The notes: generated by a model not told the origin, from the letters alone. A stretch of DNA of 5,731 nt from Patescibacteria group bacterium (GCA_018896315.1 JAHIMV010000029.1:1-5731); one strand, 5' to 3'. Counted from the stretch's first letter, positions 1 to 5,513 are shown. Translations and numbers: made by a program.

Positions 1-396
1 AACATTCCTCCTGTATTCTAAAACAAGTTGATCAAAACGTTTTTTTTCATCAGTAGTAAAAATATCTTTTAAAATATCTAAAAGATTAAAATCAAATTTC
101 TTTTTTACTTCTCTTTGATCAGGACCAATTTTAAAATAGTTATTTATATCAAATGGCTTTAAAAGATTATATTGATTAGACAATTGGTAAAACACGCCCC
201 TACCTTTTCCAACTCTTTTGATAAAATTTATTTTTAATAATTTATTCAAGTCTCTAATAACCGTGATTTTAGAAACCTTAGAAAATTTTTTAATCAAAAA
301 TAAAAGCAGTTCTGAAACCGAAATGTTTCTCTGTTTATCAATTATATCCAAAACAGATTCCTGTCTTTTATTTAATTGGTTAAATTTTAATTTCAT
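1..396 (-). CDS. Fic-type protein, N-terminal winged-helix part (3' end outside window)
   Basis: The first 132 codons of a gene that continues past the window edge. The start is the ATG at 394-396; an in-frame TGA lies three codons upstream, so no earlier start is available. Residues about 11-73 look like a winged helix-turn-helix of the DeoR/GntR-like kind: a helix from RQESVLDIID, a recognition-helix segment VSKITVIRDLNKL (41-53) and a wing IKRVGKGRGVFYQL (59-72). Residues 83-132 (FDINNYF, then FDFNLLDILKDIF and DQLVLEYRRN) resemble the linker that precedes the Fic/DOC catalytic domain in many CPR Fic proteins. The catalytic HPFxxGNG motif would lie beyond the window and is not seen, so the Fic assignment comes from the N-terminal pattern only. 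Fic enzymes usually AMPylate target proteins. The DNA-binding domain plus the palindrome just upstream suggests autoregulation. Alternative: another wHTH regulator without a Fic domain. Confidence 0.62.
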   Translation of the reverse strand, partial: MKLKFNQLNKRQESVLDIIDKQRNISVSELLLFLIKKFSKVSKITVIRDLNKLLKINFIKRVGKGRGVFYQLSNQYNLLKPFDINNYFKIGPDQREVKKKFDFNLLDILKDIFTTDEKKRFDQLVLEYRRNV

Positions 397-400
397 GAAA

Positions 401-442
401 TTGTATCATTTTTATGTCTTAATTGTATCATAAATGATACAA
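401..442 (-). promoter_or_regulatory. Palindromic operator with an extra half-site upstream of the Fic-type gene
   Basis: TTGTATCAT (423-431) and ATGATACAA (434-442) form a perfect inverted repeat with 9-bp arms and a 2-bp spacer. A third identical half-site, TTGTATCAT, lies at 401-409, in direct orientation and 22 bp (about two helical turns) from 423-431. The array covers the space between the predicted -35 and the ATG at 396. Two-fold symmetry and spacing fit a dimeric HTH repressor. The natural candidate is the winged-helix domain encoded immediately downstream, but that link is inferred. Confidence 0.6.
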
Positions 443-450
443 AAACGCAA
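422..450 (-). promoter_or_regulatory. Predicted sigma-70-type promoter of the Fic-type gene
   Basis: On the minus strand, TTGCGT (445-450) is followed after exactly 17 nt by TACAAT (422-427), a 5/6 match to the -10 consensus. Transcription would start near 415, leaving a leader of about 19 nt with no recognisable Shine-Dalgarno sequence before the ATG at 396. The palindrome at 423-442 covers the spacer and the -10 box, so bound protein would block polymerase. The -35 match is only 3/6. Confidence 0.42.
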
Positions 451-504
451 ACTCGACAATGGAACGCTTGCCCGCCGATATGGAGGGATGTGGGAACCTG
501 GATA
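449..504 (+). repeat. Dispersed intergenic repeat, copy A (long form)
   Basis: A 56-bp copy of a repeat found four times in this window, always between genes and in this orientation. It starts AAACTCGACA, has ATGGAACG at 459-466, a GC-rich core, ATGGAGGG at 480-487, and ends GATGTGGGAACCTGGATA. It differs from copy C by a few substitutions and one missing base near the left edge. It lies 24 nt beyond the methyltransferase stop and touches the -35 box of the Fic-type gene. ATGGAACG and ATGGAGGG are imperfect direct repeats 21 bp apart; the short copies lack exactly that unit. Confidence 0.85.
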
Positions 505-527
505 ATAAATAATGATTTATTCTAATT

Positions 528-1253
528 CTATATTTTTTTTCTAAATCTTAATAGATGTGTTATTATAACATTATTTATAGTTCTATATTGAGGAAAGTCT
601 TTCATTAAAGATTTAGTTGGGCGCATTGAAACATCTTTGATAAATCTAAATCCTACTCTTTCAGAAGCTTGTTTAAATAGTTTAATTTTTCTAACAATAT
701 CCGCAATATTACCCTGCTTTCTCTTGGTCATGACTACATACTCATCTGGATTTAAGTCTTCTATTTGTATTTTATAATTATATCTTGACAATCTATTATA
801 ATTATAGTCATGAACTACCAAATGAAATTCTTTTCCTGGTTTTAAAATAGAATAAATTTTTTTAAAAGCTAAATCTAAGTTCTCTACGTGACCAAAAACC
901 ATTACTGAAATGATTAAATCATATTGTTTTTGAGGTTTAAAAGACTCAAGGCTACATTTATGAATTAAAATATTGGGATATAGTTTTTTCCCAATTTTTA
1001 TAATTTTTTCACTTGGCTCAATTCCCTCAACGCTTACAACATTTTTACCATTTTTTAAAATTTGATACAACAACCAACCGCTACCACAACCAACATCTAA
1101 AATCTCGGCTTTTTCCCACTGTGATCTATATTTCTTTAATCCATTATAAAAAAACTGCTGAACAGGGTTATAAATTTTTTCATCTTCATCCCAACACACA
1201 TCTTTGAAATCATATTGTAAAGAATCAACAGCTCTCTTGAGTAGGTTGTTCAT
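528..1253 (-). CDS. Class I SAM-dependent methyltransferase
   Basis: A 241-residue protein with the Rossmann-type SAM fold. Residues 51-59 read ILDVGCGSG (motif I, SAM-binding glycine loop). VEGIEPS (75-81) is the end of strand 2, with the acidic residue expected to contact the SAM ribose. YDLIISVMVFGHVEN (111-125) is the motif IV region, and LKPGKEFHLVVHDY (137-150) is the post-motif helix and strand typical of Methyltransf_11/25-like enzymes. The substrate cannot be read from the sequence; the C-terminal 90 residues, which usually set substrate specificity, are not recognised. The start is placed at the ATG 1251-1253. A TTG at 1281-1283 would add ten residues (LNSIQFYKD-type extension), but it lies against repeat copy B and has no better ribosome-binding signal. 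A stand-alone gene between two repeat copies, ending in TAG. Confidence 0.85.
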   Translation of the reverse strand: MNNLLKRAVDSLQYDFKDVCWDEDEKIYNPVQQFFYNGLKKYRSQWEKAEILDVGCGSGWLLYQILKNGKNVVSVEGIEPSEKIIKIGKKLYPNILIHKCSLESFKPQKQYDLIISVMVFGHVENLDLAFKKIYSILKPGKEFHLVVHDYNYNRLSRYNYKIQIEDLNPDEYVVMTKRKQGNIADIVRKIKLFKQASERVGFRFIKDVSMRPTKSLMKDFPQYRTINNVIITHLLRFRKKI

Positions 1254-1288
1254 ATCTTTATAAAATTGAATAGAATTTAACAATCTCT

Positions 1289-1323
1289 AAACTCGGCAAT
1301 GGAACGATGTGGGAACATGGATA
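1289..1323 (+). repeat. Dispersed intergenic repeat, copy B (short form)
   Basis: A 35-bp copy: AAACTCGGCA, ATGGAACG (1299-1306), then directly ATGTGGGAACATGGATA. It is copy A without 21 bp, so the ATGGAACG unit joins the part that follows ATGGAGGG in the long form. It lies 35 nt upstream of the methyltransferase ATG, in the 182-bp gap after the NUDIX gene. Confidence 0.85.
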
Positions 1324-1364
1324 GTTAAACAATCATTGCCCTCCACTACCTCGATTTAATTTAA

Positions 1365-1439
1365 TTATTTAGTCATATTAAAAGTTTTAAATCTTACAAT
1401 TTCCCTTCTTTCATTAACTCGATAGATGACTTTCCTCAT
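1365..1439 (-). CDS. Possible 24-codon micro-ORF overlapping the NUDIX stop
   Basis: The NUDIX gene ends in ATGA-type overlap: its TGA (1436-1438) is contained in an ATG at 1437-1439 that opens a 24-residue frame ending in TAA at 1365-1367. The peptide is strongly basic (MRKVIYRVNERREIV, then RFKTFNMTK). The frame is open for six codons upstream of the ATG before a TAA. The pattern YRVNERREIVRF loosely recalls the C-terminal strand of RelE/ParE-type toxins, so this could be a gene remnant rather than a functional peptide. No Shine-Dalgarno sequence is seen. It could equally be chance. Confidence 0.18.
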   Translation of the reverse strand: MRKVIYRVNERREIVRFKTFNMTK

Positions 1440-1840
1440 TGAACTTTCATTGTAACTTTATTTTTATCCTTAAAATAATCGTGTATCCTTTCAACATGTT
1501 TTAGAGAGGTATTTTTAGGAATATTCTGAATATCAAAATATCTAATATCACTAGCTTCTTCGTTAAGAGTAAGTTCTCCGCCAACTACCCCACATTTGAA
1601 ATTAAATACTATTTCATTTTTTTGGGGCTTGCTATAAACGCCAAGTAATTTCGATACTTCTACGTCTAACCCTGTTTCTTCTTTTACTTCACGAATTAAT
1701 CCATCCCATGGAGTTTCTCCTTTTTCAAGACCCCCTCCAGGAAGATTCCAAAGATCATAATCGTTTCTATGAACTAATAAAACTTCATTTTTCTTATTTG
1801 TTATTATTCCAAAAATACCTATTGTTACTTTATATTTCAT
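1436..1840 (-). CDS. NUDIX hydrolase (MutT-like)
   Basis: A 134-residue single-domain protein, the usual size for the family. The complete NUDIX box is present: G36-x5-E42-x7-R50-E51-V52-x-E54-E55-x-G57-L58. The three glutamates at 51, 54 and 55 would bind the metal ions that hydrolyse a nucleoside-diphosphate-linked substrate. WNLPGGG precedes the box (residues 31-37), and VLLVHR (20-25) is the typical strand before it. Family knowledge gives pyrophosphohydrolase activity on NDP-X compounds; whether it sanitises oxidised dNTPs or cleaves another NDP derivative cannot be told. The start is the ATG at 1838-1840; the sequence before it has no Shine-Dalgarno motif. The 180-nt gap upstream holds repeat copy C and a TATAAT box, suggesting its own transcript. 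Confidence 0.93.
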   Translation of the reverse strand: MKYKVTIGIFGIITNKKNEVLLVHRNDYDLWNLPGGGLEKGETPWDGLIREVKEETGLDVEVSKLLGVYSKPQKNEIVFNFKCGVVGGELTLNEEASDIRYFDIQNIPKNTSLKHVERIHDYFKDKNKVTMKVQ

Positions 1841-1909
1841 ACATAAATATCTAGAATGTAAAATTTACGATTTAATCTAACTCGTTGTTATGTGAAATAT
1901 TTTTGTTTA

Positions 1910-1915
1910 ATTATA
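1910..1915 (-). promoter_or_regulatory. Candidate -10 box for the NUDIX gene
   Basis: A perfect TATAAT on the minus strand, within TTTGTATATAAT, 70 nt upstream of the NUDIX ATG. A -35 at 17-bp spacing would fall on the AACTCG edge of repeat copy C and has no consensus match, so this rests on the -10 alone in an AT-rich background. Confidence 0.25.
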
Positions 1916-1931
1916 TACAAATTGCAAAATA

Positions 1932-1988
1932 AAACTCGGGTAATGGAACGCTTGCCCGCCGATATGGAGGGATGTGGGAACATGGATA
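1932..1988 (+). repeat. Dispersed intergenic repeat, copy C (long form)
   Basis: A 57-bp long-form copy with ATGGAACG at 1943-1950 and ATGGAGGG 21 bp later. It is identical to copy A through the GC-rich core and carries the GGGAACATGGATA right end seen in copy B. One extra base between the AACTCG edge and ATGG distinguishes it from the other copies. It lies 33 nt beyond the stop of the PEP-utilising-domain gene and about 90 nt upstream of the NUDIX start. Confidence 0.85.
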
Positions 1989-2020
1989 TCCAGACAATAA
2001 AAGATAAAAAAACGAAAAGA

Positions 2021-3355
2021 CTACCTTCTTCTCTTTAATATCTTTATTATGCCCTTATTCGCATCCACATCCACCAAATCACCATCTTTCAACACCTTGG
2101 TGGCTATTTTTGTGCCAATAATACAAGGTTTTTTCATTTCTCGTGATATTATTGCGGCATGGCAGGTTATTCCGCCTTCATCAGTGATAAAAGCAACTGC
2201 TTTTTTCATAGTTGAAATCATTTCAGGTGTTGTCATGCTAGCGACTAAAATATCGCCATCATTAACTTTATCATAATCATCTCTGCTAAAAACTAATTTA
2301 ACTGGTCCAGTAACTAAACCTTTCTGTGCTATTATCCCTTTGAATTCGTTGATTTCTTTTAAATTTTCTTTAAAAAATTCTCTAATTTTATCACTTTTTT
2401 TGCCAGAAGCACAGCTTATCTTGCCGTTTTCCATAACGACTGCATTATTTTTTATCCGCTGGTCTATTTCTTTAAGAGCAGGTATTTGAGAAGTTAGGAC
2501 TTCCTGGAATGTACAAAATAATAATTGTTTATACGTAATTCCCATTTTTTTAGAAATTTGTTTTAATTTAGGAATAAACAAATAGCCGGCCTTATTCATT
2601 ATATCAGTTCTTTGAGTACGATAAAAAATAATAAATTGCATCAAATCGACCAAGTGAGTATGGCTATCGCCTAAAATTTGTTTGGTTTTATTGATTGTTT
2701 GTTTTAAAGAATTTTTTTCTTTATCCCATTTTTGTAAAAATTTTTCTTTATTAATCTTTTTTAACTTTTTTTGAGCTTGATCTATTGTATAGGGATATTC
2801 CTCACCATAACGTGAATTAATCCACTCATATTTTTTAACATGAGAAATGAGATTACTTGTTGTAATTAAGTCGTACTCTTCATGTTTATAAAAATTATCT
2901 CGCAAAGAAATATTTAATTTATCTATTAGTTGATCAACTTCTTTGTCTGACGTTTTTGCTTCTAAAGCTTTTCGAAGATTGTCGTCTACTGGTTTTTCAA
3001 TAAACCATGGCAACATTAAAGCTGGCATATATATTTTATATGCGTTGCCAAATTCTTCTAAATTTAGTTTTGTGGATTTGATTAATTCTTTTTCTCTTTG
3101 AAAAAATAATTTTTGAGCTTTATTGAATATGATTGGATCTATCCAGCGCCTAAATATTATTTTTACGCCACTGTTAAACTCTTTTTTGCCATAAAAAAAT
3201 ATTTCATCAGATATAATTACATTCCTCATTGCATATTTCTGATTTGTAAATTCATAGTAATGATTATAATCTGAACATCCTTCCATAATTAAAGTTGTAA
3301 AAAACGGAGGATAGGGTCGCCGTACTGTTTTTAAATATTCGTTTTTTTTAAACAT
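2021..3355 (-). CDS. PEP-utilising enzyme mobile (phospho-histidine swivel) domain protein
   Basis: A 444-residue protein. The C-terminal 100 residues (about 339-440) are a PEP-utilising-enzyme mobile domain. KGIIAQKGLVTGPVKLV opens it, DILVASMTTPEM (368-379) follows, and DEGGITCHAAIISRE (392-406) carries the phospho-acceptor His399 in the TCHAAI motif shared with PEP synthase, PPDK and rifampin phosphotransferase. The N-terminal 340 residues are rich in Lys/Glu and mostly helical-looking; they begin RRPYPPFFTTLIMEG and are probably the substrate-binding region. There is no ATP-grasp (PPDK N-terminal) domain and no PEP-binding barrel, so alone it has the phosphocarrier histidine but not the nucleotide-binding half. 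A separate partner would be needed and none is in this window. The start is the ATG at 3353-3355; the TTG at 3377-3379 lies inside repeat copy D and is unlikely. It ends in TAG. Confidence 0.83.
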   Translation of the reverse strand: MFKKNEYLKTVRRPYPPFFTTLIMEGCSDYNHYYEFTNQKYAMRNVIISDEIFFYGKKEFNSGVKIIFRRWIDPIIFNKAQKLFFQREKELIKSTKLNLEEFGNAYKIYMPALMLPWFIEKPVDDNLRKALEAKTSDKEVDQLIDKLNISLRDNFYKHEEYDLITTSNLISHVKKYEWINSRYGEEYPYTIDQAQKKLKKINKEKFLQKWDKEKNSLKQTINKTKQILGDSHTHLVDLMQFIIFYRTQRTDIMNKAGYLFIPKLKQISKKMGITYKQLLFCTFQEVLTSQIPALKEIDQRIKNNAVVMENGKISCASGKKSDKIREFFKENLKEINEFKGIIAQKGLVTGPVKLVFSRDDYDKVNDGDILVASMTTPEMISTMKKAVAFITDEGGITCHAAIISREMKKPCIIGTKIATKVLKDGDLVDVDANKGIIKILKRRR

Positions 3356-3368
3356 ATATATTAAATAA

Positions 3369-3395
3369 AAACTCGGCAATGGAACGATGTGGGAA
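3369..3395 (+). repeat. Dispersed intergenic repeat, copy D (short form, right end diverged)
   Basis: A 27-bp copy: AAACTCGGCA, ATGGAACG, ATGTGGGAA. It carries the same 21-bp deletion as copy B, and similarity is lost after GGGAA. To the left the match extends to ATAAAAACTCGG (3365-3376), the same string found twice upstream of the kinase gene. It sits 13 nt upstream of the ATG of the PEP-domain gene, within a 95-bp gap. Confidence 0.8.
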
Positions 3396-3450
3396 TCTAT
3401 TTAAAGTTACTCTAATAATAAGTTTTTTGCGTTAAATCTGTTATTTTAAA

Positions 3451-4338
3451 TTAAAAAAATTTCTTTTTTAGAAAAGCTTCTTTGATTGGTTCCTTTTCTT
3501 CCTTGGGATGCAAGGTTGCCTTAACATTAACATCTTTCCCTTTTAACATATGTGCGTTAGGTTGTAATTCTAAATTTTGAGCTTTTTGTAATACAATATC
3601 ATCTCCCCAAATTTTTTGGATAAACCTTGAAGGAATTTCTTCGTGGGTTAAAATAACAACTCTTATTCTTTTATTTTTTAATCCTGCTTTTGTCTCATCA
3701 GAAAAATACATATTTAAATTTACTATATGTCTAATGAACCTCTCAAATCTTTTGTCAATCTCATCATAACCTTCTTTAAAAATTTCATCCCATTTTTTCC
3801 CTAATCTTTCAGTAATCCTTTGGTGAGCTTTTTCTGGTGGAATATTTTGTTGTTGACTTTCTTCATTTCGAAATTTTTTATCTGCATGAATCCATTCGTC
3901 GACATCAACCTGCCCACCTTCTTCTTTACTTTTAAATCTAATCTGTTCGATATTATGAGATCTTAAATATTTATCAATAGTTAAAATCCCTGATTTAGCT
4001 AAATGATCTTTTATTAAGAGCATTGATGATTCTGCTCTATAATTTGGGCTAGTTATAAAAAGAACGACCTCTTTTTCTTTATCTATTCTAGCTTCTAATT
4101 TTTCAGCAGTATTTAATATATTTTTTATTCCTTTCTGGTTTAAATCAAGATGATCTTCGTCTAATTTAAAATCCGCACTCGAAGAATCAAGCCTAAAATC
4201 ACATTTAGTAAGTTCTTTATAATCTGTTTCTCCGTGTCTAATAATATCAATTATCGGAACACTTAAATATGGTTCTTTTTCTGGTGTTTGTTCTTTTTCT
4301 TGAATTACTTCATTTTTATATATTTCTTTTTCCTTCAT
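3451..4338 (-). CDS. Histidine phosphatase superfamily protein (phosphoglycerate-mutase-like)
   Basis: A 295-residue protein. IIDIIRHGETDY (29-40) carries the catalytic RHG motif with His35. LDLNQKGIKNI (64-74) is the usual 'LT..G' segment, LFITSPNYRAESS (93-105) the 'SP..RA' phosphate-binding strand with Arg101, and VVILTHEEI (227-235) supplies the second histidine, His232. All key residues of the superfamily are present, so it should be active through a phospho-histidine intermediate. The substrate is unknown. A charged, Glu/Lys-rich 24-residue N-terminal extension and a basic tail (KEAFLKKKFF) flank the domain, and there is no signal peptide. At about 295 residues it is longer than minimal family members, with a charged insert near 135-215. 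The ATG (4336-4338) overlaps the TGA of the kinase gene by 4 nt, implying translational coupling. Confidence 0.85.
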   Translation of the reverse strand: MKEKEIYKNEVIQEKEQTPEKEPYLSVPIIDIIRHGETDYKELTKCDFRLDSSSADFKLDEDHLDLNQKGIKNILNTAEKLEARIDKEKEVVLFITSPNYRAESSMLLIKDHLAKSGILTIDKYLRSHNIEQIRFKSKEEGGQVDVDEWIHADKKFRNEESQQQNIPPEKAHQRITERLGKKWDEIFKEGYDEIDKRFERFIRHIVNLNMYFSDETKAGLKNKRIRVVILTHEEIPSRFIQKIWGDDIVLQKAQNLELQPNAHMLKGKDVNVKATLHPKEEKEPIKEAFLKKKFF

Positions 4339-5300
4339 ATTAATTTAAACATTTTATTAAAATCATTTTCTAATAAATTCAAGTTTTTTTGTGTTTCTAA
4401 TAAATTTTCAATTCCCCAAATAATATATTTATGACTTAACCGATCTTTTTTTGATACCAACAAATAAATATCAACTAACATATGACTTAAAAAGGAATAA
4501 TGTAGCGCTTTATAAAAAAATCTTTTTTCTATTGAGAGTAACTTTCTTTTTTTAATATAACCAGAAAAAATCAATATTGCTTTTTCAAAATCAAAATTGC
4601 CCCCTTTTGAACAAAACCACATTATAGTATTAGCGAGATCAAAAATAAGAGGACCATTATATGAATTGTCAAAATCAATAATACCTGATATTTTTTTATT
4701 TTTGATTAATACATTCTCTGCTTTTAAATCAATATGCATTGCACCTCTTGGCAAACTTTTGGGTAAAATATAATTTAAAAATTGTCTTTCAATATATAGT
4801 ACAGCATTTTTTATTTTTTTATTTTTTGTTTTTTTTGATACAAATATCATTTTATTGAAAGACTTTTTTGATATATTATAAAATTCTAGTCTTCTTATGT
4901 TTGAATTGAATTTAATGGTCTGGTTATGCAGTTTTCCCAAAAACTCTCCTACAGAACTAACCATTTCACAGCTATATGAATGAACTGTTTTCCCATCAAT
5001 ATATTTATAAATAAAGGCTTTATTGGTATTATTAAAATTAAGTAAAATTTTATTGTTTTTATCTCGAATTAATTGTGGCGTAGATAAACGCTTTATATAA
5101 TTAAGTAATTCAATTTCATATTTTACCATAATTGGATTATTTCTAATCGCAATTTTTAAAATAAATTTTCCTTTTTCCGTAATTATTTTATATATAAGAT
5201 TGCCAAATCCTTTCTTCATTCTACAATATAAAATTAGTTTACCAATATTATAATTATCTAAAAATTTTTCAATTTGAACTTTATTTACAATAATTGTCAT
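4335..5300 (-). CDS. APH / homoserine-kinase-II-like phosphotransferase
   Basis: A 321-residue protein with the protein-kinase-like fold of aminoglycoside phosphotransferases and ThrB-type homoserine kinases. A glycine-containing turn KGFGNLIYKI (30-39) precedes the probable ATP lysine Lys49 in FILKIAI, and Glu62 in YEIELLNYI would pair with it. MHIDLKAENVLI (188-199) is the Brenner-type catalytic loop with Asp191 and Asn196. GIIDFDNSYNGPLIFDLA (206-223) gives the metal-binding Asp209, and its NGPL.FDLA tail is closest to homoserine kinase type II and related small-molecule kinases. The substrate may be an alcohol on an amino acid, choline, sugar or antibiotic; the sequence does not decide. 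The ATG at 5298-5300 follows AAGAG by 9 nt, a weak ribosome-binding signal. It is the first gene of a two-gene operon with the phosphatase. Confidence 0.85.
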   Translation of the reverse strand: MTIIVNKVQIEKFLDNYNIGKLILYCRMKKGFGNLIYKIITEKGKFILKIAIRNNPIMVKYEIELLNYIKRLSTPQLIRDKNNKILLNFNNTNKAFIYKYIDGKTVHSYSCEMVSSVGEFLGKLHNQTIKFNSNIRRLEFYNISKKSFNKMIFVSKKTKNKKIKNAVLYIERQFLNYILPKSLPRGAMHIDLKAENVLIKNKKISGIIDFDNSYNGPLIFDLANTIMWFCSKGGNFDFEKAILIFSGYIKKRKLLSIEKRFFYKALHYSFLSHMLVDIYLLVSKKDRLSHKYIIWGIENLLETQKNLNLLENDFNKMFKLI

Positions 5301-5340
5301 TTCAGTAAACTCTTATTAAATTATTTTTCTTTTTTAATTC

Positions 5341-5368
5341 ACTATAAAATTCTCAACCTACTTTTCAA
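5341..5368 (-). promoter_or_regulatory. Predicted promoter of the kinase-phosphatase operon
   Basis: On the minus strand, TTGAAA (5363-5368; 5/6 match) is followed after 16 bp by TATAGT (5341-5346; 5/6 match). Transcription would begin near 5334, giving a leader of about 34 nt before the kinase ATG. It is the best promoter in the window, and its -35 directly abuts the ATAAAAACTCGGG repeat edge. Confidence 0.55.
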
Positions 5369-5408
5369 TAAAAACTCGGGGGCAGAGATCCCTCGATAAA
5401 AACTCGGG
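5368..5408 (+). repeat. Tandem 13-bp direct repeat ATAAAAACTCGGG
   Basis: Two perfect copies, 5368-5380 and 5396-5408, spaced 28 bp start to start. The string is the left edge of the dispersed repeat family (12 of 13 positions at copy D, 3365-3376), but here it is joined to a different body (GGCAGAGATCCC) or to unrelated AT-rich DNA. The first copy adjoins the kinase promoter. Confidence 0.75.
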
Positions 5409-5490
5409 ATTTTCATAAACACCAGAATCTATTCGCCAATCTTATAACTTGAAAAATCATGAGCTTGTCGAATGGCTCGGGGGCAGGGAT
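5375..5490 (+). repeat. 15-bp direct repeats CTCGGGGGCAGRGAT
   Basis: CTCGGGGGCAGAGAT (5375-5389) recurs as CTCGGGGGCAGGGAT (5476-5490) with one mismatch, 101 bp apart. On the minus strand the second copy reads like the 3' end of a tRNA. The pair could be duplicated fragments of one ancestral sequence or traces of an attachment site. Confidence 0.6.
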
Positions 5491-5493
5491 TCG
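5473..5493 (-). other. tRNA-3'-end-like fragment
   Basis: Read on the minus strand, 5493 to 5473 gives CGAAT CCCTG CCCCCGA G CCA. This fits positions 56-76 of a tRNA: the end of the T-loop, the 3' half of the T-stem starting with C61, seven acceptor nucleotides, a discriminator G and CCA. Upstream the match stops abruptly: GGGG stands where the T-loop TT and T-stem should be, and no D-arm, anticodon arm or 5' acceptor strand (TCGGGGG) is present. It is at most a remnant or attachment-site scar, and chance resemblance is possible. Confidence 0.3.
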
Positions 5494-5513
5494 CCCCGTT
5501 ATTCAACGGGGCG
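5492..5513. repeat. Perfect hairpin 1 (9-bp stem, ATTC loop)
   Basis: CGCCCCGTT (5492-5500) pairs perfectly with AACGGGGCG (5505-5513) around a 4-nt loop. No T-run follows on either strand, so it is not a standard terminator. Its last two bases are shared with the next hairpin. Confidence 0.8.

Noticed and set aside
218..433. Plus-strand open frame of 71 codons
   Set aside because: It lies opposite the Fic-type gene and its operator; the hydrophobic peptide matches nothing I recognise, and the opposite strand has a clear winged-helix pattern.
459..512. Small peptides encoded by the repeat (MERLPADMEGCGN-type, in-frame in long and short forms)
   Set aside because: The 21-bp deletion keeps frame, but this has a one-in-three chance. 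The extra base in copy C breaks the upstream frame, right ends diverge freely, and no ribosome-binding signal is seen. The opposite-strand frame is disrupted the same way.
1013..1207. Plus-strand open frame of 64 codons
   Set aside because: Entirely antisense to the SAM-binding region of the methyltransferase; a shadow frame.
1281..1283. TTG start for the methyltransferase (and likewise TTG at 3377-3379 for the PEP-domain gene)
   Set aside because: Both lie at or inside a repeat copy, neither has a better ribosome-binding signal, and in-frame ATGs follow within 10 and 8 codons.
1275..1330. Integron attC site around repeat copy B (ATTTAAC ... GTTAAAC)
   Set aside because: The pair of boxes is present only at copy B; copies A, C and D lack matching boxes and none shows the imperfect stem of a typical attC. 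Probably chance in AT-rich DNA.
2049..2276. Plus-strand open frame of 75 codons
   Set aside because: Antisense to the conserved swivel domain of the PEP-utilising protein; a shadow frame.
449..3395. CRISPR array
   Set aside because: Repeats are separated by whole genes, not by uniform short spacers, and there are no cas genes.
4335..4337. TGA recoding as glycine or tryptophan (CPR code 25 or code 4)
   Set aside because: TGA ends the kinase and NUDIX genes at sensible family lengths, and tryptophans are encoded by TGG, so the standard bacterial code applies.
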